This document shows, piece by piece, positions 62,601 to 64,000 of a DNA stretch of 64,000 bases (within the stretch, counting starts at the first letter, position 1; every line of letters begins with the position of its first letter). The notes beneath the pieces were generated by a model. That model had not been told where the DNA came from. It saw only the letters and a list, made by a program, of their open reading frames with translations, and searched no databases. The translations under genes were made by a program, and so were the position numbers. Source of the stretch: Symbiodinium natans (lineage: Eukaryota; Sar; Dinophyceae; Suessiales; Symbiodiniaceae); the NCBI GenBank assembly GCA_905221605.1, contig CAJNDS010002550.1:305431-369430 (forward strand), in the 5' to 3' direction.

Positions 62601-63090
62601 TTAGGGGAAGGGGGTGGGTAGGGGGGAGGGCCACTCAAACCTTCCGCAAACACCGCATCCTTGACCCCCGCCGCGCCGCTCCTCAACTTTAAATCGGGGA
62701 TCCGAGTAATTATGGGCCCTTAGTTTGGGTACCCTGCTATATAACCCTGACTTAGGCTATACATCATAAGGGCACATACTTCGGATCTACTTAAATCCCT
62801 TCTCGACAAGGGCAAGGGACCATACTAAGGGCCCATGACTCCAACCTTAGCTATACTAAAGGCTAGAGGGCCCGGGTATATGCAAATAGTAGGATTTCCC
62901 TTATAATAAACCCTAAACCCTAAACCCTAAACCCTAAACCCCAATAAGGTACCCCAATGTTCGGCCCAGGGTTCCAACCTAGCTCAGATGAAGCCCTGAC
63001 ACCTGACCCCAAACCCCAAACCCGTGGATCAGGATGCTCCAGACAAGCAGGAGGAGATCACCATGAAGTTCGAGACTTCCTTCGCCAAAA
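39791..63090 (+). CDS. ASS1: Argininosuccinate synthase gene, split into at least 12-13 small exons; 3' end outside window
   Basis: Encodes argininosuccinate synthase, the ATP-dependent enzyme joining citrulline and aspartate in arginine synthesis/urea cycle. Seen: exons that join in phase give the PP-loop SGGLDS, then CFTADIGQPDEED, YDGGYWQSTGIGRY, SHGATGRGNDQVRFE, VYAPWRDP, YSTDANICGLSNE, AEDLE and NPVMGVWP, in the order known for the argG/ASS family. Proposed coding blocks: 39791-39873 (tentative), 40709-40802, 50941-51014, 52187-52232, 52529-52570, 54193-54251, 54755-54830, 55412-55435, 56697-56753, 61009-61080, 61809-61859, 62081-62149, 63033-about 63074/63090. Of 12 introns, 9 start GC, 2 GA and 1 GT; every acceptor is AG followed by G. 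Introns range from 221 bp to 10.1 kb; the longest holds an antisense LTR retrotransposon. Every intron carries TTTAGGG/CCCTAAA sequence, perfect or degenerate. The C-terminal tetramerisation part lies beyond the window. The frame is intact throughout, so the gene is probably functional. Confidence 0.9.
39898..39992. repeat. Repeat family ATATTGGGGTT-AGAGGCCACCGG, copy 1
   Basis: Shares catattggggtt, ttaaggtataagggtaaca and agaggccaccggcc with 51575-51665. Both copies lie in ASS1 introns just after coding exons. Confidence 0.7.
40709..40802 (+). CDS. ASS1: ASS1 exon 2: PP-loop ATP-binding segment
   Basis: Reads YVENGDVVGIC-V-SGGLDSKTVALR-LRLAGVK. SGGLDS is the PP-loop of the N-type ATP pyrophosphatases that includes argininosuccinate synthase. 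The acceptor is ttag|G directly downstream of a TTTAGGG array; the donor is AAG|gcgcca (GC type). The last codons join exon 3 as AGVK-VKCFTADIGQ, the expected next beta strand. The following intron is 10.1 kb and contains the LTR element. Confidence 0.9.
40980..41100. repeat. Foldback element, family CTTGGTAGCCCA, copy 2
   Basis: atacttggtagcccagtggtaccc ... gggtaccctttact ... tgggctaccaagtat; ends perfectly inverted over 15 bp. Lies about 110 bp left of the LTR element. Confidence 0.8.
41212..41216. repeat. Target-site duplication, left copy (CCCTA)
   Basis: CCCTA directly outside the left LTR; the partner is at 50032-50036. Five bases is usual for LTR elements. Because the target is itself a CCCTAAA repeat, chance identity is possible, but the repeat register is restored after removing the element plus one copy. 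Confidence 0.7.
41217..41504 (-). repeat. 3' LTR (left copy)
   Basis: Direct repeat of 49744-50031, offset by exactly 8,527 bp. The left outer flank is ...CCCTAAACCCTA. The inner edge meets the polypurine tract. Confidence 0.95.
41505..41517 (-). promoter_or_regulatory. Polypurine tract of the LTR element
   Basis: The sense strand reads AGGACAGGGGGAG (12 of 13 purines) and abuts the TG that begins the 3' LTR, the position where plus-strand priming occurs in LTR retroelements. Confidence 0.75.
41875..42127 (-). CDS. LTR-element ORF D: C-terminal extension in another frame
   Basis: After an A7 run on the sense strand (42121-42127) the frame of ORF C runs into a stop at 42092. The neighbouring frame stays open to 41875 and looks coding (VQGPEEKDRPSDADVP, then a predicted helix around LTVSDLEYILLQLHLKI). 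Loss of one A would fuse ORF C to it. Either the run is a slippage site, a recent one-base insertion, or a homopolymer sequencing error. A non-coding stretch of about 370 bp with the polypurine tract follows. Confidence 0.55.
42092..47572 (-). CDS. LTR-element ORF C (about 1826 codons): MLLE domain and six CCCH zinc fingers
   Basis: The frame is open from 47611; the first codon at 47572 is GTG, not ATG, so translation probably enters by -1 frameshift from ORF B. Seen in order: the end of the S1-like segment; a Trp-rich stretch (about 37-62); an MLLE/PABC-like domain (about 84-143) with the signature KITGMLL, as at the C-terminus of poly(A)-binding protein; CCCH fingers at about 258-280 (CKFFNRGRCRNGDECSYEH), 352-372 and 402-425; a long low-complexity region; a Cys/His-poor globular region of unknown family (about 1010-1160, around WPAMAYMAQRICAEM); three more CCCH fingers at about 1485-1560 (for example CVQFARSGKCRYGDRCVFEH); and a basic Lys/Arg-rich tail. 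There is no integrase, RT or RNase H motif. All of this suggests RNA binding and particle formation rather than catalysis. Confidence 0.85.
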   Translation of the reverse strand: MKRVEDDGTIILDTFLVLEEDVEDSSSTLRKWKPSGWSTWWTDSWYAGQWYQDSNGQWDWKQEEEQSDEGLVVQELSSEEREERQLYGEKIYKALLENGNEDEAYVGKITGMLLGRPMEDLQECVADHAFLNAEARRAYGILQNDGWKPDGTESTGLGKLTTFSRKQYHNALFELACKKRRFTRPVVGEAVATVLNQGEDEFWNALWLDTKLFLQELDGAVQSMSKRENKPMEAYMDPDQYKKAHMTPKTVLSPGYSKLCKFFNRGRCRNGDECSYEHRRYGEGWPGGGSTDPKNSQEADDEDGNIGDPPTEEGTVDEAQQEREDLAFRAKYNFGKGASKGEPTSGEPKGRLCLYYNQGGCKYGTTCRYLHNDDIALEGTWEPGKSWDNASRKALRDAGFHHCCFDYYLRGRCRKGSNFCKYSHDEMSEERLTLLKHLVQVANQVRFEKDRGREITERSTFQPPASGGAESTSSSAPKALQMTNVSQKEGEKGILDEAEADEQKNSVAESTGTRLQNPEEPIENWMARNEHLWVYTPHVSEVMITLGVTNVSDLQEFIFVEDLVDKGINKVTACKILQLVGDVRYRPGGPEKAVPSDASVRVQQSSGSKGTGRAAVRTLTQVREAEDSGAKTMPRGSYRELFDKVRYRDGWTLAQRSPLCVQKLRLVGVGMLPVNPPTKKYRSRSNPVRRGRPLLDKKQVRQVPRSRSQRLVQPAEVVEKPKPLELKPRGGLSYRFSRAWADVVDDDEQAEALVSYAASSSDSSEEETNAAQRLKEIFLQERDSQRTANRGNVPQSGSSGSNDGPKKSVHLGEGRDKASRGETRQEVTSQVFSLPQPSRRAERSQKRARDGSVMVGSLAVGSTDEVLPGQGVAGQVNVSESAQVLPGQEVAGQETAPEGAVQISGEETDQKEGEGGSNELRGDGAKILDVCPVKNDLQQLLVKGLLTRIYWKVAVGKLPVGQRDCQKGSNKMDRNLVISMSSEGASEQDENLALEDDADQSMGDGAMVVLVYDPRTLIQSPTTDWVMRRGLTDRSVWPAMAYMAQRICAEMVQVDEMNAQLGTGALLFQRRDQGHYCDLHHSFHDNPCLPAVGNYPLSVMGALLSPGLEGEFKNTDKFGTAMEAIAYDWSRSPGMEVHIELMARVAKMVHPFLNLGAQGSVMVSEFLWQRGRARLMEFLQAVTCADQLEALWKRMDDDADEEVDPSTAVLEVLGPEDAVLDQGNNESLIPIEDAGGEISGDTGGDGKAPEVSPEEETSSGSSRLADTRIFLWSVYSRVASNFSMQDRTTGKIFDSTKGYPGEGPNNDDNPSSKRNLPWISEDYLDEVVSKKMERSSDMDGVVPGSEGPFEKVEVENVTASKILMALWKKGYRAGYRRLCRLNASGCKVGAMKRPIKRVQKIGTRKAFTKMFNVFGSSQHGSGVGGNPIMKVVGPRPGFPAVLQAPNTDSTSGEGSSPQVHGNVHVEHNRPMDRYEAERLEKRKKGFCYWFSKGKDRCKFGEDCKFIHSEDDVMLPSYWCKYYVAGRECFAGKDCGFSHDATGVRCVQFARSGKCRYGDRCVFEHGVPLDEQRPRSPRTPPRDGPRRKSGANGGEKEISPEQFDDDEEDFMVYDEDTKMTELLMEAISFLSGGKPDLARAEADPLFKLLKFTGDTDQMDQEWVSWTTEMLTVLELLEVVKSYEVSLAEVEEWVNDLRIWYERANLGEEKDPKRGKKRSLERESSKDIPAEKEVVETSETEVAVEEEKKKVKKKRKAAAIEDPYTLMVPKPKKMPTIIEKGGSTSNVVASAVEKSSKTRTKSNVGGKTKKREKSQSPKKRRGGNGARS
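47569..49149 (-). CDS. LTR-element ORF B (526 codons) with WW domain and start of an S1-like domain
   Basis: Residues about 48-73 form a WW domain (WEWHLHEDGRQYYYCL then DTQESKWTLP; both Trp, the Tyr triplet and the final Pro are visible), a module that binds proline-rich peptides. The middle (about 90-480) is acidic and repetitive, with several AVEESVPAVDD-like repeats, and is probably disordered. The last 40 residues read EGDEIMGLVRCINGYGAFLD-LG, the first half of an S1 RNA-binding fold. The stop comes there, but the -1 frame continues with a GD-x-V-x-G-x-V-K pattern that looks like the second half of S1. The frame is open from 49389, upstream of the ATG, so it may be entered by frameshift from ORF A rather than by initiation. 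Confidence 0.8.
   Translation of the reverse strand: MGEEEILQMEAERLRQLSEEEDEMRQVSERDGFRKDEHLIKACDGTTWEWHLHEDGRQYYYCLDTQESKWTLPVVGEKMKSDEVVGSPSGNELEMEAALDSSSSTPKTESTRAFQGSVNSLGEKDFSSTIRDSGPRAGGNAPTSGSPDEEEIPGNRADIAGAQHLDREGMGALSEGVAVVESVGPEGKIPNVEIGTVSAAEERVVDVVPVVQEGGPGDSEDGGKKSCVATEEVSSFGAKIPAIQGEKEASGIAGDTEDLKDEAWSANDARVDAPDITWSAKEARVEVHMVLRSTGDCNNGAQVSAAADDGGSQVDALVQPEVSREERNSKGYTGADEAAVVNDGGNSPLETMEPKEPAVEESVPAVDDQLNRPAVEENLPAAEGVTKDSNDGSTPMKGEVLPSGSLPEVDTERTTADEAKPLAEKKGGPEIQEHKKDEPVGLVEQDEQCDPKVKANDAPGADDTEVVSEEHVKKVPRAGALESPGNHCYQEGDEIMGLVRCINGYGAFLDLGDLNGSDLVILSMEQ
49032..49676 (-). CDS. LTR-element ORF A (214 codons), N-terminal part of the element's polyprotein
   Basis: The first long frame after the 5' LTR; its ATG is 68 bp inside the LTR edge. 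It begins MPSPKRWLQPASDGGQNGGA and is acidic, low-complexity and probably disordered, with a short helical stretch around IGEVLQAARRPLNKIK. No known domain is seen. Its coding character fades before the stop, and the next frame (-1) is open from 49389 and takes over, so the last part of ORF A is probably not used. The overlap with ORF B is about 360 nt if measured by open frame, 118 nt from the ORF B ATG. Function unknown; by position it is the start of a Gag-like product. Confidence 0.7.
   Translation of the reverse strand: MPSPKRWLQPASDGGQNGGAGNGAAESLGERSVLEEVIPGAEEHLEEALVAESPNVGMNPNVDMVSNTEAEGRAVSVSPKPGEKRNWDATGGIDREMEVTVLRVLHKHGYQPSTSTSGRMVDQESQTDLIGEVLQAARRPLNKIKMIHLRVPKVLEAVTNRRVRTALKLHLLLNTPWGRRRSYRWRLRGCDSCQKKRTRCVRSLKGMVFGKMSI
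49732..49743 (-). promoter_or_regulatory. Primer-binding site complementary to initiator tRNA-Met anticodon stem-loop
   Basis: The + strand reads GGGCTCATAACC, the same as the anticodon arm (CAT anticodon) of yeast-type initiator tRNA-Met. On the element's sense strand this is the complement, immediately inside the 5' LTR. Priming by a tRNA-Met fragment through the anticodon arm is known for copia and Ty5. The match is 12 nt, seen directly; use as a primer site is inferred. Confidence 0.75.
49744..50031 (-). repeat. 5' LTR (right copy)
   Basis: 288 bp; on the sense strand it begins TGCGGAGC and ends CCCCCGTA (TG...TA ends). It looks identical base for base to the repeat at 41217-41504. An 81-codon open frame runs inside both LTRs and is probably not a gene. 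Identical LTRs mean the insertion is recent. Confidence 0.95.
50032..50036. repeat. Target-site duplication, right copy (CCCTA)
   Basis: CCCTA directly outside the right LTR, followed by AACCCTAAATCC, which continues the CCCTAAA array found on the left side of the element. Confidence 0.7.
50175..50282. repeat. Foldback element, family CTAGGACCC, copy 4
   Basis: ctaggagcgggagtaggccc ... ccttaaaaccaacaagg ... ctcccgggtctagc; just right of the LTR retrotransposon. Confidence 0.75.
50700..50795. repeat. Foldback element, family TACTAGTTGCTTAAG, copy 2
   Basis: tactagttgcttaaaagcccc ... gggggttcttaagcaaacagta. A partial copy starts at 50838, in the stretch before ASS1 exon 3. Confidence 0.7.
50941..51014 (+). 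CDS. ASS1: ASS1 exon 3
   Basis: Reads VKCFTADIGQPDEED then VNDVVKTRD plus two bases. This matches the conserved (Y/F)TA(D/N)(I/L)GQPDEED segment of the argG family. The acceptor is ttggcag|G; the best donor is gcaagt (GC type), after which the two leftover bases plus G of exon 4 make a Trp codon and keep the frame. A GT donor four bases later (gtaggt) is possible but would break phase with exon 4. Confidence 0.9.
51449..51559. repeat. G-strand to C-strand telomere-type junction
   Basis: TTAGGGTTTAGGGTTCAGGG runs directly into TAACCCTAAACCC and about 11 further units. This head-to-head order is that of a telomere-telomere fusion. Confidence 0.8.
51575..51665. repeat. Repeat family ATATTGGGGTT-AGAGGCCACCGG, copy 2
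   Basis: Second copy of the element at 39898-39992. Confidence 0.7.
52187..52232 (+). CDS. ASS1: ASS1 exon 4
   Basis: Reads (W)KMAPCGVDTVVVDLK, corresponding to the AxxxGAxxxxxxDx segment after the GQPDEED motif. The acceptor is ccaag|G. The donor appears to be GA type (AAG|gactca), a class reported for dinoflagellates. The next exon begins GACGAG, so the frame passes cleanly to VDLK-DEIAEG. Confidence 0.82.
52529..52570 (+). CDS. ASS1: ASS1 exon 5
   Basis: A 42-nt exon reading DEIAEGAIEAVAAQ, aligned with the family segment that in E. coli ArgG contains LVAEGIAAIQ. The acceptor is cgggag|G; the donor is GT (CAG|gtctgg), the only GT donor among the ASS1 introns found here. It is in phase 0 on both sides. 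Confidence 0.85.
52896..52924. repeat. (GAT)n microsatellite
   Basis: About nine GAT units; the surrounding open frame (Asp or Ser runs) is probably not a gene. Confidence 0.9.
53063..53160 (+). repeat. TTCAGGG array passing into TTTAGGG
   Basis: Eight TTCAGGG units then six TTTAGGG units, a sharp switch between two homogeneous variants. Confidence 0.9.
54193..54251 (+). CDS. ASS1: ASS1 exon 6
   Basis: Reads AMYDGGYWQSTGIGRYVTA plus two bases, the conserved block Y-x-(G)-Y-x-x-(S/T)-T-x-(I/L)-x-R before the citrulline-binding region. The acceptor is cctcag|G; the donor is GC (GAG|gcgcag). CCCTAAA sequence lies directly upstream and TTTAGGG/TTTACGGG directly downstream. Confidence 0.9.
54345..54434 (+). 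repeat. TTTACGGG 8-mer variant array
   Basis: About eleven units of TTTACGGG or close forms, downstream of ASS1 exon 6; the unit length differs from the 7-mer. Confidence 0.9.
54507..54629. repeat. Foldback element, family GGGATGTTCCCCCTTATA, short copy
   Basis: agattgggatgttccccctgatactagcagtcc ... ttagtaaaagggagaacatccca. A one-ended piece lies at 51326-51352. Confidence 0.7.
54755..54830 (+). CDS. ASS1: ASS1 exon 7: citrulline/ATP-binding SHGATG motif
   Basis: Reads (R)GLLAEMKKHGC-TVLSHGATGRGNDQ. SHGATGxGNDQ(V)RFE is the hallmark of argininosuccinate synthase; this exon is the single strongest evidence for the gene. The acceptor is gccag|G; the donor is GC (CAG|gcaggg). Confidence 0.95.
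55056..55155 (+). repeat. TTTAGGGG 8-mer array passing into TTTAGGG
   Basis: Eight TTTAGGGG units then 7-mer units. Confidence 0.9.
55317..55383 (-). repeat. CCCTAAA array before ASS1 micro-exon 8
   Basis: Nine units; TTTAGGG array at 55196-55276 lies on the other side of a 40-bp spacer, within the same intron. Confidence 0.9.
55412..55435 (+). CDS. ASS1: ASS1 exon 8, 24-nt micro-exon
   Basis: Only eight codons, VRFERYVN, which continue GNDQ-VRFE exactly as in the family. The acceptor is tcgcag|G; the donor is GC (AAC|gcacct). A (CCCTAAA)n array ends about 30 bp upstream. If the donor is not used the frame reaches TGA within five codons. Confidence 0.85.
56171..56280. repeat. Foldback element, family CCCAGAGACTCC, copy 2
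   Basis: Same 110-bp palindrome as 4701-4809 with a few substitutions. Lies in the ASS1 intron between exons 8 and 9. Confidence 0.85.
56415..56515 (-). repeat. CCCTAAA array in ASS1 intron 8
   Basis: About 14 units. Confidence 0.9.
56697..56753 (+). CDS. ASS1: ASS1 exon 9
   Basis: Reads VIDPSFKVYAPWRDPVLLE. The APWR motif and its distance from VRFE fit the family exactly. The acceptor is ctgag|G; the donor is GC (GAG|gcatcg). A TTCAGGG/TTTAGGG array starts within 10 bp of the donor. Confidence 0.88.
56757..56826 (+). repeat. TTCAGGG/TTTAGGG array after ASS1 exon 9
   Basis: Starts three to four bases after the donor hexanucleotide. Confidence 0.9.
58380..58620. repeat. GCACAACCGC degenerate short repeat
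   Basis: Irregular units of CGCACAAC/CGCAACC; frames here translate to Cys/Arg/Val-rich nonsense. Confidence 0.7.
59202..59319. repeat. 118-bp direct repeat, copy 1
   Basis: gacgtggcacgcgacgcacg ... gtccacagcgcacgcat; partner at 59453-59571, about 90% alike by eye. Confidence 0.85.
59453..59571. repeat. 118-bp direct repeat, copy 2
   Basis: Partner of 59202-59319. Confidence 0.85.
59963..60133 (+). repeat. Long TTTAGGG array in ASS1 intron 9
   Basis: About 22 units with single-base variants; marks the right edge of the repeat-poor GC-rich region. Confidence 0.9.
60265..60368. repeat. Foldback element, family GGTTCATGGGTACTTA, copy 5
   Basis: ttggaggttcatgggtag ... ctacccatgaacctccaa, in the ASS1 intron between exons 9 and 10. 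Confidence 0.8.
61009..61080 (+). CDS. ASS1: ASS1 exon 10
   Basis: Reads EFPGRSQMLTFLQKHGID then HKIVSQ, matching the (E)xxGRxxMxxxxxxxGI segment. The acceptor is gcagag|G; the donor is GC (CAG|gcgccg). CCCTAAA-type repeats precede it; TTTAGGG/TTTGGGG follows within 10 bp. Confidence 0.88.
61151..61239. repeat. Foldback element, family CCAGGACGGGC, copy 2
   Basis: gccaggacaggctattat ... aaaaaggccctttacagg ... tagtagcccatcctgg, in the intron between ASS1 exons 10 and 11. Confidence 0.8.
61640..61769 (-). repeat. CCCTAAA array before ASS1 exon 11
   Basis: About 18 perfect units ending 40 bp before the acceptor; TTTAGGG units start 8 bp after the donor of the exon. Confidence 0.95.
61809..61859 (+). 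CDS. ASS1: ASS1 exon 11
   Basis: Reads ASKRYSTDANICGLSNE, the conserved YSTD-N-x-x-G-x-x-x-E motif of the synthetase domain. The acceptor is gcggag|G; the donor is GC (GAG|gcggct). A 130-bp CCCTAAA array lies upstream and TTTAGGG immediately downstream. Confidence 0.92.
62081..62149 (+). CDS. ASS1: ASS1 exon 12
   Basis: Reads AEDLESMQTP-ITIVNPVMGVWPK, continuing SNE-AEDLE and matching the family block ending VNPxMGV. The acceptor is ccag|G. A GA donor (AAG|gacgca) gives WPK-DAPD with the next exon and the family spacing; a GC donor three bases later is the alternative and adds one Asp. Confidence 0.88.
62705..62840. repeat. Foldback element, family ATGGGCCCTTAGTATGG
   Basis: aattatgggcccttagtttgg ... 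ccatactaagggcccatgact. Related copies: about 60462-60590; pieces at 14735-14820, 21105-21130, 33395-33445 and 36600-36650. Confidence 0.7.
63033..63090 (+). CDS. ASS1: ASS1 exon 13 (last seen; 3' boundary uncertain)
   Basis: Reads DAPDKQEEITMKFE and then possibly TSFAK. EEITMKFE corresponds to the E-(E/D)-V-T-V-x-F-E strand of the family. The acceptor is ggatcag|G. The donor is unclear: the exon may end just after the Glu at 63074 or at the gttgag near 63091. Later exons must lie beyond the window. Confidence 0.75.
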
Positions 63091-63511
63091 GTTGAGAGAC
63101 TTTAAGCTTGTAGGGCTTCCTTTTTTTAGTAGGAACAATAGAGCTTATAACCTTTTTTACTAGCCAAGAGTTGAATTTTAAACGTTTGGGGTTTCCTTTT
63201 TTGAGTAAGGCTGGTTTTGTGGGAAGAATGAAGCTTAACCTTTTCTATTCCTGAGTTCTTGGAGAAGTAAGGAGAAGGGCCGGTGCACTCAGATCAATGG
63301 AAAAGCCGTGACCCCACTGCAGGCCGGAGGGTTGGTGGCGCGGGTGAAGAGTCATGAGGGGGCTTAGGGTTTAGGGTTTAGGGGTTAGGGTTTAGGGTTT
63401 AGGGACCCCTAATATAGACCACCCCAAATAGTAGGATCCCCCTTTCTTGTAAGGACCTCAGTAAGGCACCCCCTAGACGCCCAGGCTGTGCCACGGAGCC
63501 TGGTAAGTTTG

Positions 63512-63735
63512 TTTAGGGTTTAGGGTTTAGGGTTAGGGTTTAGGGTTTAGGGTTTAGGGTTTAGGGTTTAGGGTTTAGGGTTTAGGGTTTAGGGTTTAGG
63601 GTTTAGGGTTGCGGGTTTAGGGTTTAGGGTTTAGGGTTTAGGGTTTAGGGTTTAGGGTTTAGGGTTTAGGGTTTAGGGTTTAGGGTTTAGGGTTTAGGGT
63701 TTAGGGTTTAGGGTTTAGGGTTTAGGGTTTAGGGC
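63512..63735 (+). repeat. Long TTTAGGG array at right end
   Basis: About 31 units with two or three variants; possibly within the next ASS1 intron. Confidence 0.95.
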
Positions 63736-63903
63736 CATAGTTTTGTTTTTTTGGGTTGAAGAGGCTTAGATTTTGGGATGTTATTAAGAGGGTTTTTGTG
63801 GGCCATCGTAGAGAGGGTTCGAAGATCTTCTCGATCAGTTCCATAGCGGCCGACTTCCGATCCCCCCTCTGGACCCTGAAATATCCAGCCCGAAACCCAA
63901 ACT

Positions 63904-64000
63904 CTAGGACCCAGAGTGGGCCCTTATTCCTTCATTCCTTCTTGTTGTTTTTTTGGGAGGGGCGGGGGGGGAGGGGTGGGGGGGGGGGGGGGGGGGGTTT
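63904..64000. repeat. Foldback element, family CTAGGACCC, copy 5 (cut by window end)
   Basis: ctaggacccagagtgggcccttattcc, followed by a long G-rich tract that runs to the last base. Confidence 0.55.

Noticed and set aside
63512-64000. True chromosome end at the right edge
   Set aside because: Unique sequence and a foldback element follow the TTTAGGG array, and the window ends in a G tract, not in telomere units.

Overview
The window looks like nuclear DNA from a dinoflagellate. Four things point that way. (1) TTTAGGG/CCCTAAA (telomere-type) repeats are scattered through all 64 kb. (2) Recognisable coding sequence is cut into very short exons. (3) The introns that can be inferred start mostly with GC or GA, rarely GT, and end in AG followed by a G. 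(4) All exons that can be read, and nearly all exon-like islands, lie on the + strand, as in the unidirectional gene clusters of dinoflagellates. The organism assignment is an inference; no rRNA or other marker is present.

Layout. Positions 1-39,700 are a mosaic of three things: blocks of (TTTAGGG)n or (CCCTAAA)n, about a dozen families of short foldback (MITE-like) elements of 90-330 bp, and GC-rich islands of 40-360 bp that read as + strand exons of genes I cannot name. Positions 39,791 to about 63,090 hold one identified gene, an argininosuccinate synthase (ASS1/argG family). It is split into at least 12 and probably 13 exons of 24-94 nt, which join in phase from the PP-loop motif SGGLDS to the EEITMKFE region. 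The gene runs off the right edge of the window, and its C-terminal part is not present.

Inside the second ASS1 intron, in antisense, sits a complete young LTR retrotransposon (41,217-50,031, 8.8 kb). It has LTRs that look identical, a 5-bp target duplication in a CCCTAAA repeat, a polypurine tract, and a primer-binding site matching the anticodon stem-loop of initiator tRNA-Met. Its coding region (minus strand; about 214, 526, 1826 and 75 codons in successive overlapping frames) shows a WW domain, an S1-like segment split across a frame change, an MLLE (PABC-like) domain and six CCCH zinc fingers. I see no protease, integrase or reverse transcriptase. It therefore looks like a large non-autonomous, Gag-like element built from RNA-binding modules.

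The second unusual signal is polarity. Around most exons the nearest telomere-type block upstream reads CCCTAAA and the nearest one downstream reads TTTAGGG, so the two ends of an intron carry complementary sequence and could pair. Region 57,000-59,950 (inside one ASS1 intron) differs from the rest: GC-rich, almost free of telomere-type repeats, with its own internal duplications.
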